Below are positions 24,286-32,384 of a stretch of DNA of 64,000 nucleotides, piece by piece (the stretch's first letter is position 1; every line of letters starts with the position of its first letter). The DNA comes from Oscillospiraceae bacterium (lineage in GTDB: Bacteria > Bacillota > Clostridia > Oscillospirales > Oscillospiraceae), in NCBI GenBank assembly GCA_017527825.1, contig JAFXPO010000016.1, forward strand, positions 1 to 64,000, in the 5' to 3' direction. Below the pieces are notes generated by a model that saw only the letters and a list, made by a program, of their open reading frames with translations, made no database searches and was not told the DNA's origin. The position numbers and the translations under genes are program-made.

Positions 24286-24318
24286 AACCCCGGTTGTCCA
24301 AGTTGGTCAGCCGGGGTT
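24286..24318 (+). terminator. Terminator of the coiled-coil gene, containing a degenerate island palindrome
   Basis: AACCCCGG and CCGGGGTT arms. The loop region (24295-24309) holds TGTCCAA-G-TTGGTCA, one mismatch from the island palindrome. A short T-rich segment follows. Confidence 0.6.
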
Positions 24319-24592
24319 CATCTTAATTTTTGTTCAGTTTTTTGTTTGGGAAAAATTTTTCGAAAATATGTTGCAGCTGAATGAGATGTTCACTATGATG
24401 TATTTGTATTCGTTAAGTTTTTCAATACACCGAGGGTGTCGTCAAGTTTTTTTGTTCAAAGGGCGTACTATGCCTTTGGGAACCCATATCATCTTTTAAG
24501 GCAGCCATTTGGCAGCCTCCAAAACAGATTTGAAGTAACAATTGGCCGAGGAGACGATATTGTCTCCTCGCTGATTTGCCATACTCGCATGC

Positions 24593-24626
24593 GAGTCTGA
24601 AGAATTATGCTTCAGGCTCGTTTTCT
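24593..24626 (+). terminator. Intrinsic terminator
   Basis: GAGTCTGAAG pairs with CTTCAGGCTC (one G-U), 7-base loop, followed by GTTTTCTTTTTT. No coding gene ends immediately before it. Confidence 0.6.
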
Positions 24627-24787
24627 TTTTTAGCGCAAAACAAGTGTTTCGGTGTCTTCGGAGCGAGCGGCAGAGGTGACCCCGAAACAAAGTAGAAATC
24701 AATATCTAGCATGAGAAGTCTAGTTAAATACCACCTTGGCTCAAACTGCATCAACCATCTGCCGCTGCCCAAAAAGGAGGGCAAAAC

Positions 24788-25009
24788 ATGGGCAAGCATT
24801 ATCGCACCATAGACAAGGCCGCCGCAGAAATTCTGGCGGCAGACCCCAACACCGCAATCACCAAGTGGATGCTCCGCTCCCTCATCCGTACCGGCGAAAT
24901 CCCCAGCGTCAAGCGCGGCAATCGTTACCTCGTCGCATTGGAGGACATCGAGGCATATCTCGCCAATGTCACCGCACAGCCGCGCAAATACAAGGGGGTA
25001 CGCATCTAA
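24788..25009 (+). CDS. xis: Excisionase of the island
   Basis: 73 residues, small excisionase-type HTH: ITKWMLRSLIRTGEIPSVKRGNRYLVALEDIEAYLA is the typical recognition helix and wing. It would bend att DNA and steer the integrase towards excision. AAAAAGGAGGG precedes ATG 24788. It sits one base before the replication-initiator-like gene and 1 kb from the integrase at 25987, so it belongs with them. Confidence 0.82.
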   Translation: MGKHYRTIDKAAAEILAADPNTAITKWMLRSLIRTGEIPSVKRGNRYLVALEDIEAYLANVTAQPRKYKGVRI

Positions 25010-25010
25010 A

Positions 25011-25835
25011 ATGGCAGTTCACCGCATTCACAAAAAGGGAAACTTTACGCAAATCCCAAATTCCATCATCAACGACGGGCGCCTTTCGTACGCAGCTCTG
25101 GGTCTCCTCGTATGGATTCTTTCCCTTATTGACAAATGGCACTTCACACAGGATGGCATCACCGGCTGGAACAAAAAGTACGGTAGACGCAACCGCAAGG
25201 ATTCCATCAAAACAGCACTCCATGAACTGATTTCAGCCGGCTATCTCTACTGTCCCGACAATCGAACGCATGCCCTTAACGGACAGTTCGCAGATGGGGA
25301 GTGGGAGATTTTTGAGGACTACACGCAGAATCCTCACTATTCTCCACAGGCAGGAAACCCGCCGGTGGGTATCCCAGAGGTGGACACACCAGCTGTGGAG
25401 CTCCCTCCCACGGATAACGCGACAGGAATCAAAACCATTAGCATCAAAACCAATAGTAGTAATACTCTCTTGAGCAAGACGGTCAAGAATCAATCCACGA
25501 TTGATGCCGCTGAGCTTGCCGCAGCAAAAGAAGAGGTTGAACGTGATATTAGTTATGATGAAATCCTATCTTCCCGTCCGGAATCTGTCGGTCTGCTTGA
25601 CGTCATTGTTCACGAAATCGCATCTGTCGAGTTGTCAGATGACGCCTATGTTCGTATCGGCAAGGAGAAGATTTGCCGTGAAAAAGCTGTTTCCCACTAC
25701 TATGCCCTAACCGCAGTCCACGTCATCAAGGTCATCGACAGTATCGAAGCCGCGCCAAGCGAAATCAAGCATCTCAACAGCTATGTACGCAAGGCTCTGT
25801 ACAATGCGGTACAGGACTTCCGCACTCCGGAATAA
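25011..25835 (+). CDS. Replication-initiator-like protein (DUF6017 C-terminus)
   Basis: 274 residues. The N-terminus (GNFTQIPNSIINDGRLSYAALGLLVWILS) is the winged-helix region of RepA_N/DnaD-like initiators found on Firmicutes elements. A Pro/Thr-rich linker follows, and the C-terminal part (ISYDEILSSRPESVGLLDVIVHEI...NSYVRKALYNAVQDF) fits DUF6017. It probably starts replication of the excised circle. ATG 25011 follows the xis stop by one base; AAGGGGG lies within the end of xis. Helps explain stable maintenance of an element without transfer genes. Confidence 0.78.
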   Translation: MAVHRIHKKGNFTQIPNSIINDGRLSYAALGLLVWILSLIDKWHFTQDGITGWNKKYGRRNRKDSIKTALHELISAGYLYCPDNRTHALNGQFADGEWEIFEDYTQNPHYSPQAGNPPVGIPEVDTPAVELPPTDNATGIKTISIKTNSSNTLLSKTVKNQSTIDAAELAAAKEEVERDISYDEILSSRPESVGLLDVIVHEIASVELSDDAYVRIGKEKICREKAVSHYYALTAVHVIKVIDSIEAAPSEIKHLNSYVRKALYNAVQDFRTPE

Positions 25836-25986
25836 CAAACCCGCCTACATCAAGACGACATATCCTGCGGCTGTACTGCTGTGTGCGGCCGCGGAATATG
25901 CCAATCTCCCTTGCAAGGTGTCTATTCTTGAGTTAGAATGATACCGCAAAGCAAGGGTGCCAATTTAGAAAGGAGGGCATCCAAGT

Positions 25987-27087
25987 ATGCCAGCAAAAAA
26001 ATATAAATATCCCTATCGCAAGACCATTACCCTCGCTGATGGTAAGCGCCATGATATCTGCGCCAACACCAAGGAAGAGTTTGAGGAAAAGCTCCTCGAG
26101 GTGCAACTCCTCACCAAGCAGGGTATCGTTCCCACGGACATGACTTTCGGCGAGTTCGCCAAGGTTTGGTACAAAACGTACAAAGACGGTGCGAACCTTC
26201 GCTTGAACAGCAAGGCGAGCATCAAAAATACGGTGAACAACCATATCCTGCCTTTCATCGGCGAGCTGCGCATTGACAGCGTTAAACCGCTGCACATCCA
26301 GAGGATAATGAACGAAGCGAACAAACTCAGCAACAGCACCAGCAGCAAGGTTCTGGCTGCCATGCGCAGCATCTTTAACGCCGCCGTCGACAACAATGTC
26401 ATTGCGAAGTCGCCTGTCGGCATCACGTTGAAGGCTGGCGGCAAACCGACGCCAGAGAAGCCCACCCTCGACAAGGAGGAGTGCGAGCGCGTTCTCGCGG
26501 AGGTCGAGAACCCCCGCGCGCACATCTTTGCGCTCATCGGTCTGCGCACCGGCATGCGCCGCGGAGAAATCGTCGCTCTGCATTGGGCAGATGTTGACTT
26601 TGAACACCACATCATCCATGTGCGCCATAACGCCGAGATGCAAGACGGTCAGCCCACCGAAATCACAGACCTTCTCAAAACCACAGCCGGAGAACGTGAC
26701 ATTGGGATGCCCGCCGACCTTGAGGCCGAGCTGCTGGAATGGCACAAGCGCTCCCGCGGCAAGTTCGTCGTGTCCATGTACAACGGAAAACCGTTCACTA
26801 AGTCCGCCTATCGCAGTATGTGGCGCATCGTCGCCCGCACAGTCTCGAACAAGCACTTCACCGCCCATATAATGCGCCACACCTACGTGACCCAGCTCGT
26901 CGAGTCCGGCGTCGACCTCTCGCTGGTGCAGTACCTCGCAGGCCACAGTGACGACCGCATGACGAAAAAGGTGTACCTGCACCTCAACAAGCAGGCGTTG
27001 GCAGACGATGCCGCGCAAGCCGCCCGCGACGCGTTTGGCAAAGATACTGCACAGCCCATCAGCGATGTGTCTAGGGAAACAGCATAG
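25987..27087 (+). CDS. int: Tyrosine integrase of the island
   Basis: 366 residues: N-terminal arm-binding region (about 1-50), SAM-like core-binding domain (about 55-150) and catalytic domain. Active-site residues are intact: Arg in TGMRRGEIV, His and Arg in HIMRHTYV, His in LAGHSDDR and Tyr in KKVYLH. AAAGGAGGG precedes ATG 25987. Four TTTTCCCGCA-type arm sites follow the gene, then the tRNA-Val target. It should catalyse insertion and, with the excisionase, removal of the 24.8-kb island. Confidence 0.93.
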   Translation: MPAKKYKYPYRKTITLADGKRHDICANTKEEFEEKLLEVQLLTKQGIVPTDMTFGEFAKVWYKTYKDGANLRLNSKASIKNTVNNHILPFIGELRIDSVKPLHIQRIMNEANKLSNSTSSKVLAAMRSIFNAAVDNNVIAKSPVGITLKAGGKPTPEKPTLDKEECERVLAEVENPRAHIFALIGLRTGMRRGEIVALHWADVDFEHHIIHVRHNAEMQDGQPTEITDLLKTTAGERDIGMPADLEAELLEWHKRSRGKFVVSMYNGKPFTKSAYRSMWRIVARTVSNKHFTAHIMRHTYVTQLVESGVDLSLVQYLAGHSDDRMTKKVYLHLNKQALADDAAQAARDAFGKDTAQPISDVSRETA

Positions 27088-27103
27088 ACTGCTTAGCAAA
27101 ATA

Positions 27104-27131
27104 CCCGCCGTCCTCTTTCGAGGACGGCGGG
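27104..27131 (+). terminator. Terminator of the island integrase
   Basis: CCCGCCGTCCTC and GAGGACGGCGGG, 12-bp perfect stem with loop TTTC, 17 bases after the stop. No clear T-run follows. Confidence 0.7.
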
Positions 27132-27141
27132 ATGTCTCAGA

Positions 27142-27184
27142 TTTTTCCCGCAGTTTTCCCGCACTTTTCCCGCAGTTTACCGCA
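27142..27184 (+). repeat. Right-end arm-type integrase sites (four tandem units)
   Basis: TTTTTCCCGCA, GTTTTCCCGCA, CTTTTCCCGCA and GTTTACCGCA in head-to-tail order, 11-bp spacing. The same unit occurs at the left end of the island (2603-2658). Confidence 0.7.
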
Positions 27185-27235
27185 AAATACCTCAAGATAG
27201 CAAAAGTGGTCCAGAGTCAGCTTGGCCAAAAAGTT

Positions 27236-27270
27236 GAAAAAACACCCAATTTCCGAAGAAATCAGGTGTT
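27236..27270 (-). terminator. Terminator of tRNA-Val
   Basis: AACACC/GGTGTT outer stem with an inner AATTTC/GAAATC part and a TTCG loop on the minus strand, then TTTTTTC. Starts 5 bases after the CCA end. Confidence 0.75.
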
Positions 27271-27274
27271 TTTC

Positions 27275-27350
27275 TGGTGCGCGGTACAGGACTCGAACCT
27301 GTGACCCCATGCACGTCAAGCATGTGCTCTACCAGCTGAGCTAACCGCGC
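27275..27350 (-). tRNA. tRNA-Val (anticodon GAC)
   Basis: 76 nt with encoded CCA. The acceptor stem GCGCGGT/ACCGCGC, D arm, anticodon arm (loop TTGACGT, anticodon GAC) and T arm (GTTCGAGTC) all fold. Its 3' 48 bases are the island's att core. Because the island supplies the same 3' end, the gene stays intact. Confidence 0.95.
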
Positions 27351-27364
27351 GTCGAACATCGATT

Positions 27365-27393
27365 ATAATAGCGTATTTCTCCCAAAATGTCAA
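27365..27393 (-). promoter_or_regulatory. Promoter of tRNA-Val
   Basis: On the minus strand TTGACA (27393-27388), 17 bases, TATTAT (27370-27365), 15 bases before the tRNA 5' end. Strong consensus promoter. Confidence 0.8.
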
Positions 27394-27465
27394 GCCTTTT
27401 TTTCATCTTTCTGTTCCGCTATAATATCAACCAATATTCAATATTATGGGGGAAAATTGGGTCAC

Positions 27466-28950
27466 ATGCAGAAAATCGGTTTTGACAACGAAAAATACCT
27501 GTCGATGCAGTCCGAACACATCCGCGAGCGCATCGCGCAGTTCGGCGGGAAGCTGTATCTGGAATTCGGCGGAAAGCTGTTCGACGACTTCCACGCCTCC
27601 CGCGTGCTGCCCGGCTTTCAGCCTGACAGCAAGGTGCGGATGCTCCAGCAGCTGCGCGACGACGTGGAGATCGTCCTCGTGGTCAACGCCAACGACATCG
27701 AGAAAAATAAAGTCCGCGGCGACCTCGGCATCACCTACGATGACGACTGCCTGCGGCTGATGGATTCCTTCCGCTCGCTGGACCTGTTCGTGGGCAGCGT
27801 GGTGGTGACCCAGTACGCCGGTCAGGGCGCGGCGGACGCGTTTCTGAAGCGGCTTGAGGCGCTGGGCGTGCGCAGCTACCGCCACTACCCCATCGCGGGC
27901 TACCCCTCGGACGTCGCCCACATCGTCAGCGACGAGGGCTTCGGCAAGAACGATTACATTGAGACCTCCCACTCCCTTGTGGTCATCACCGCTCCCGGTC
28001 CGGGCAGCGGCAAGATGGCGACCTGCCTGAGCCAGCTCTACCACGAGCACAAGCGCGGCGTCGCGGCGGGCTACGCCAAGTTCGAGACCTTCCCGATCTG
28101 GAACCTCTCGCTCAACCACCCGGTCAACCTCGCATACGAAGCCGCCACCGCCGACCTCAACGACGTGAACATGATCGACCCGTTCCACTTCGACGCCTAC
28201 GGCGTGACCACGGTCAACTACAACCGCGACGTGGAAATTTTCCCCGTGCTGCGGGCGATCTTTGAGCGCATCCAGCACAAGAGCCCCTACCAGTCGCCCA
28301 CGGACATGGGCGTCAACATGGCGGGCAACTGCATCATCGACGACGAGGCGTGCCGTCAGGCGTCGCGCATGGAGATTCTGCGGCGCTACTACAACACGCT
28401 GGTCGCCCGCGTCAAGGGTGAAGCCGACGACGAGCAGATCCGCAAGCTGGAACTGGTCATGCAGAAGGCGAACGTCACCGCCGACCTCTGCCCCGCCTTT
28501 GCCGCCGCCAACGCCAAGGCGGAGGAAACCGGCGCGCCCGCCGGCGCGATGGTTCTGCCCGACGGACGGCTCATCACCGGCAAGACCTCCTCCCTGCTGG
28601 GCGCGTCCGCGTCCATGCTGATGAACGCGATGAAGGTCGAGGGCAACATCAACGACGAGCTGGATCTCATCCCCGATCAGGTCATCCAGCCCATTTCCGA
28701 CCTCAAGACCCGGCACCTCGGACACCGCAACCCGCGCCTGCACTCCGACGAGGTGCTGCTGGCACTGGCGATCTCCGGCCTCACCAATCCCCTCGCCGCT
28801 CACGCCCAGCAGCAGCTCGACAAGCTCAGCGGCGCGGACGCCCACTTCTCCGTCATCATCTCGGAGGAGGATATTCAGCTCTACAAAAGCCTCGGCATTC
28901 ATGTGACCTGCGAGCCGAAGTATGAGGTTAAAAAATTCTACCATAAGTAA
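27466..28950 (+). CDS. DUF1846 family protein
   Basis: 494 residues. Full-length match to the DUF1846 family: N-terminal MQKIGFDNEKYLSMQSEHI, the glycine-rich ITAPGPGSGKMATCLSQLYHEHKRG and the centre HPVNLAYEAATADLNDVNMIDPFH are typical. Structures exist for the family, but the reaction is not settled; a nucleotide-binding role is suggested by the GPGSGK loop. ATG 27466 is chosen over TTG 27457; GGGGGA lies 12 bases upstream, somewhat far. A TATAAT at 27420-27425 may be its -10 box. First core gene after the island. Codon use is GC-rich. Confidence 0.88.
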   Translation: MQKIGFDNEKYLSMQSEHIRERIAQFGGKLYLEFGGKLFDDFHASRVLPGFQPDSKVRMLQQLRDDVEIVLVVNANDIEKNKVRGDLGITYDDDCLRLMDSFRSLDLFVGSVVVTQYAGQGAADAFLKRLEALGVRSYRHYPIAGYPSDVAHIVSDEGFGKNDYIETSHSLVVITAPGPGSGKMATCLSQLYHEHKRGVAAGYAKFETFPIWNLSLNHPVNLAYEAATADLNDVNMIDPFHFDAYGVTTVNYNRDVEIFPVLRAIFERIQHKSPYQSPTDMGVNMAGNCIIDDEACRQASRMEILRRYYNTLVARVKGEADDEQIRKLELVMQKANVTADLCPAFAAANAKAEETGAPAGAMVLPDGRLITGKTSSLLGASASMLMNAMKVEGNINDELDLIPDQVIQPISDLKTRHLGHRNPRLHSDEVLLALAISGLTNPLAAHAQQQLDKLSGADAHFSVIISEEDIQLYKSLGIHVTCEPKYEVKKFYHK

Positions 28951-28972
28951 TATTTAAGCAAAAGGATACAAA

Positions 28973-31132
28973 ATGGACTCTATTATTTCGATCATTGCTC
29001 AGGAGCTTAGCCGCAGCGAGGAACACGTCGCCGCGGTGGTAGAGCTGCTGGACGAGGGCAACACCGTTCCCTTCATTGCCCGTTACCGCAAGGAGCTGCA
29101 CGGCTCCATGGACGACACGACGCTGCGCACCCTGGAGGAGCGCCTCGCGTATCTGCGCTCGCTGCAAGAGCGGCGCGAGACGGTCAAGGCGTCCATCGAG
29201 GAGCAGGGCAAGCTTACCGAGGAGCTTGCCGCCGCCATCGACAACGCCAAGACGCTCTCGGAAGTAGAAGACCTTTACAGACCGTATAAACCCAAGCGCC
29301 GCACCCGCGCCACCGTGGCGAAGGAGAAGGGGCTGGAGCCGCTTGCGGACGCGATCTTCGCCCAACCGAAGGACTTGCCCGACCTCCACCTGCTCGCCGA
29401 GCCGTATGTGGACGCGGAGAAGGGCGTGGAGACCGTGGAGGACGCCCTCGCCGGCGCGGGCGACATCATCGCCGAACGCATCTCCGACGACGCGAGCCTG
29501 CGCAAGGCGCTGCGCACGCTGTTTGAAAAGAAGGGCTTCGTCAAGTCCGTCGCCGCCACGGAGGAGGACAGCGTCTATCGGCTCTACTACGATTTCATCC
29601 AGCCCGTGCCCCGGATGCAGGGGCATCAGGTGCTCGCCCTCAACCGCGGCGAGAAGGAGGAGTTTTTGAAGGTCAGCGTCACCGTCGACCGGGACTTCGC
29701 CCTCACCGCGGTGTACGGCTTGTTTGTGAAAGGCGGCACCGCCGCCACGGCATTTCTGCGCGCGGTTTGCGAGGACGCCTACGACCGCCTTCTTGAGCCG
29801 TCGCTGGAGCGGGAGATTCGCTCCAGCCTCACCGACGCCGCCGCCGAGGGCGCGATCCGCATGTTCGCGCTGAACCTGAAGCCCCTGCTGATGCAGCCGC
29901 CGGTGAAGGGGCACGTCACCATGGGTCTTGACCCCGGTTACGCCCACGGCTGCAAGGTCGCCGTCGTGGACGGCACCAGCAAGGTGCTGGACACCACGGT
30001 GGTCTATCCCACCCAGGGCGCGGGACGCAAGCGTCAGGCAATCGACACGCTCAAGGCGATGGTCAGGCGTCACAACGTCGCTCACATCGCCATCGGCAAC
30101 GGCACCGCGTCCCGCGAGACGGAGCAGATGGCGGTGGAGCTGATCGGCGAGGTCGGCGGCGGGCTTTCGTACATGATCGTCAGCGAGGCGGGCGCGTCGG
30201 TGTATTCCGCGTCCAAGCTGGCTGCGGCGGAATTCCCGGACTACGACGTGAACCTGCGCTCCGCGGTATCCATCGCGCGTCGCTTGCAGGACCCGCTGGC
30301 GGAGCTGGTGAAGATCGACCCCAAGGCGATCGGCGTGGGGCAGTATCAGCACGACATGCCGCAAAAACGCCTTGGCGAGGCGCTGGATCATGTGGTGGAG
30401 GACTGCGTCAACGCCGTCGGCGTTGACCTCAACACCGCCTCCGCGCCGCTGCTGGAACGCGTGGCGGGGCTCAACGCCACCACGGCGAAGAACATTGTCT
30501 CGTATCGCGAGGAGAGCGGCGCGTTCACCACGCGCAAGCAGCTATTAAAAGTCAGCAAGCTCGGTCCCAAGGCGTTTGAGCAGTGCGCGGGCTTCCTGCG
30601 CGTGCCGGAGAGCGAAAACGTGCTGGACAACACCGGCGTCCACCCCGAAAGCTATGGCGCGGCGGAGAAGCTGCTGGACGTGCTGGGGTACGACAAGGCG
30701 GCGCTCAAATCCGGCGCGCTGCCGGACGCCTCCGCGAAGCTGGACGCCTACGGCGCGGAAAAGGCGGCGGAGGCGTGCGGCGTGGGCGTGCCGACGCTGC
30801 GCGACATCGCAAGGGAGCTGCAAAAGCCCGGTCGCGACCCCCGCGACGAGCTGCCGCCCCCGATCCTCCGCACCGACGTGATGGAGATGAAGGACCTGAA
30901 GCCCGGCATGCCGCTCACCGGCACGGTGCGCAACGTGGTGGACTTCGGCGTGTTCGTCGATATCGGCGTACATCAGGACGGGCTGGTGCATATCTCGCAG
31001 GTCTGCGACCGCTTTCTCAAGCACCCCAGCGAGGTGGTCGCCGTGGGCGACATCGTCAAGGTCGTGGTGCTGGACGTGGACGAGAAGAAAAAACGCATTT
31101 CGCTTTCCATGAAGCAGGCGCCGAACAATTGA
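28973..31132 (+). CDS. tex: Tex-like RNA-binding protein (S1 domain)
   Basis: 719 residues, usual Tex length. It has the Tex-like N-terminal helical region, a YqgF-like RNase H fold (MGLDPGYAHGCKVAVVD, near 320), helix-hairpin-helix motifs (LNTASAPLLERVAGLNATTAKN, then KVSKLGPKAFEQCAGFLRV) and a C-terminal S1 domain (LTGTVRNVVDFGVFVDIGVHQDGLVHISQV). Tex proteins bind nucleic acid and affect transcription; the exact role in Clostridia is open. AAAGGA precedes ATG 28973. Confidence 0.93.
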   Translation: MDSIISIIAQELSRSEEHVAAVVELLDEGNTVPFIARYRKELHGSMDDTTLRTLEERLAYLRSLQERRETVKASIEEQGKLTEELAAAIDNAKTLSEVEDLYRPYKPKRRTRATVAKEKGLEPLADAIFAQPKDLPDLHLLAEPYVDAEKGVETVEDALAGAGDIIAERISDDASLRKALRTLFEKKGFVKSVAATEEDSVYRLYYDFIQPVPRMQGHQVLALNRGEKEEFLKVSVTVDRDFALTAVYGLFVKGGTAATAFLRAVCEDAYDRLLEPSLEREIRSSLTDAAAEGAIRMFALNLKPLLMQPPVKGHVTMGLDPGYAHGCKVAVVDGTSKVLDTTVVYPTQGAGRKRQAIDTLKAMVRRHNVAHIAIGNGTASRETEQMAVELIGEVGGGLSYMIVSEAGASVYSASKLAAAEFPDYDVNLRSAVSIARRLQDPLAELVKIDPKAIGVGQYQHDMPQKRLGEALDHVVEDCVNAVGVDLNTASAPLLERVAGLNATTAKNIVSYREESGAFTTRKQLLKVSKLGPKAFEQCAGFLRVPESENVLDNTGVHPESYGAAEKLLDVLGYDKAALKSGALPDASAKLDAYGAEKAAEACGVGVPTLRDIARELQKPGRDPRDELPPPILRTDVMEMKDLKPGMPLTGTVRNVVDFGVFVDIGVHQDGLVHISQVCDRFLKHPSEVVAVGDIVKVVVLDVDEKKKRISLSMKQAPNN

Positions 31133-31134
31133 TG

Positions 31135-31163
31135 AAAAAGCTCTCCTTGCGGAGAGCTTTTTT
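31135..31163. terminator. Bidirectional terminator after tex
   Basis: AAAAAGCTCTCC and GGAGAGCTTTTTT with loop TTGC. It ends tex and the converging 76-residue gene. Confidence 0.9.
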
Positions 31164-31393
31164 CACAGGTTTTCCAGATCCTCCTTGGTGAACTCAGTCT
31201 CACGCCAGCGCTCCGGCAGCGCCTGCATGATGGCGGGGAACGCGTTCTCCTGCTCGTTGGTGGGCTGGATGTTGTAGGTGCCGTACTTGTTGATGAGGTC
31301 GAACGTGCTCTCCGGCTGGCCGAAGAACGGGTTCATCATCGGTGTTTCGTCGACGGGCTTGCCGTCGTTGTAGCGTTCGGAAAAATCGGACAA
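31163..31393 (-). CDS. Small conserved hypothetical protein
   Basis: About 76 residues, acidic, beginning SDFSERYNDGKPVDETPMMNPFFGQPESTFDLINKYGTYNIQPT when started at TTG 31393. That start is chosen because GGAGGTGAT, an excellent anti-16S match, lies just before it; the longer frame from ATG 31435 has no ribosome site. No known domain. It precedes no obvious operon partner, but the sugar nucleotidyltransferase gene ends 54 bases upstream on the same strand, so they may share a transcript. Confidence 0.6.
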   Translation of the reverse strand: MSDFSERYNDGKPVDETPMMNPFFGQPESTFDLINKYGTYNIQPTNEQENAFPAIMQALPERWRETEFTKEDLENL

Positions 31394-31446
31394 AGCAATC
31401 ACCTCCCAGTGAAAGCTTTGCCCGATTTTCGTCATTTTATGCGTTT

Positions 31447-32373
31447 TTACGCGCGGAGCGTTTGGGGATATACACCCGTGTCATGGAGCTTCCTGAGTTC
31501 CGCCTGCACCGCGGGCTTATCCTCCTTGTAGGTCACGCCAAACCAGCGGGCGTTGGAGTGCAGCACGGAGACGGTCATCTCCCCGCGCTCGATCAGCTCG
31601 CCCACCAGCGTCGGCAGCAGCGCCTCGCCCTTGATGTTGTCCGGCGCGAGATTTTTGAGGAAGTCGGTGAAAAACTGCTCCAGCTTCTCAAAAATCCACG
31701 GCGTGAAGCCCCAGAAGTTCATGGAAACCGGGGTCTCCGGCGGGATCAGCGGACTGTCCTCGCCATTTTCGATGTCGCGGATGTCGCCGTTGGGATAGAG
31801 CTTGATTTTGAAGGTCTCCACGATCTTCGTGAGCTTGCCGTCCTCCGTCTGGCAGACGCCGCGGGTAACGGTGCCGTTTTCGCTGACGGTCTTGTCCATG
31901 CGGTAACCCACCATGGTCGCCGCGCCGGTCTCCGGCAGCTTGCACAACTCACTGTAGATGGTGGGGAACGCGTCCGCGCCGTAATAGTCATCGGCGTTGA
32001 TGACGGCGAACGGCTCCTTCACCACGTCGCGGGCGCAGAGCACCGCGTGCGCCGTGCCGAAGGGCTTGACGCGGTCGGCGGGGATGGTGTACCACGACGG
32101 GACGCTGGAGAAGTCCTGGAACGCGTAGGCGACCTCGACATTGCTGCCGTCGTTCGCCTTCATCTGCGCAATGCGGCGGCCGCAAAGGTTCTCCATCAGC
32201 TCCTTCATGTCGGGCTTGATGATGAACACGATCTTGCTGAAGCCCGCGCGGATGGCGTCAAAGATGGAATACTCCATCAAAATCTCACCGTTGGGACCAA
32301 GACCGTCCACCTGCTTGTTGCCGCCGTAACGCGAACCCATGCCCGCGGCCATGATGACCAATGCTGCTTTCAT
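31447..32373 (-). CDS. Sugar-phosphate nucleotidyltransferase
   Basis: 308 residues. N-terminal nucleotide-binding motif LVIMAAGMGSRYGGNKQ and the metal-binding region VINADDYYGADAF identify a nucleotidyltransferase of the UTP/glucose-1-phosphate type (GT-A fold). MEYSIFDAIRAG and NFWGFTPWIFEKL are typical of a subgroup in gut Firmicutes. The exact sugar is not known. AAAGGAG precedes the ATG. It follows the YegP-like gene with a 11-base gap on the same strand. Confidence 0.85.
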   Translation of the reverse strand: MKAALVIMAAGMGSRYGGNKQVDGLGPNGEILMEYSIFDAIRAGFSKIVFIIKPDMKELMENLCGRRIAQMKANDGSNVEVAYAFQDFSSVPSWYTIPADRVKPFGTAHAVLCARDVVKEPFAVINADDYYGADAFPTIYSELCKLPETGAATMVGYRMDKTVSENGTVTRGVCQTEDGKLTKIVETFKIKLYPNGDIRDIENGEDSPLIPPETPVSMNFWGFTPWIFEKLEQFFTDFLKNLAPDNIKGEALLPTLVGELIERGEMTVSVLHSNARWFGVTYKEDKPAVQAELRKLHDTGVYPQTLRA

Positions 32374-32384
32374 AATATCTCCTT

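Larger units (their letters stand above)
24257..24787. other. 530-bp stretch without a recognised gene
   Basis: Holds the terminator at 24286, an inverted repeat CGAGGAGAC/GTCTCCTCG (24547-24570), the palindrome ACTCGCATGCGAGT (24583-24596) and a terminator (24593-24626). The row of hairpins closed by a T-run may be a small structured RNA; no promoter was identified with confidence. Confidence 0.45.
2492..27322. mobile_element. Integrative genomic island at tRNA-Val(GAC), about 24.8 kb
   Basis: Bounded by identical 48-bp repeats, the right one inside an intact tRNA-Val. It carries its own integrase (25987), excisionase (24788) and replication-initiator-like gene (25011) next to the tRNA, and TTTTCCCGCA arm-type repeats at both ends. 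Cargo includes a type III-like restriction/helicase operon with an MNT-HEPN pair and a membrane exonuclease operon. No relaxase or transfer gene is visible, so transfer would need a helper. Many parts look AT-richer than the core genome to the right. Confidence 0.85.

Noticed and set aside
24496..24799. Minus-strand frames of 64-68 codons before xis
   Set aside because: They cross several hairpins and lack ribosome sites and known motifs.
27427..30391. Long minus-strand frames opposite the DUF1846 and tex genes
   Set aside because: No motifs and no ribosome sites; both plus-strand genes are full-length known families.
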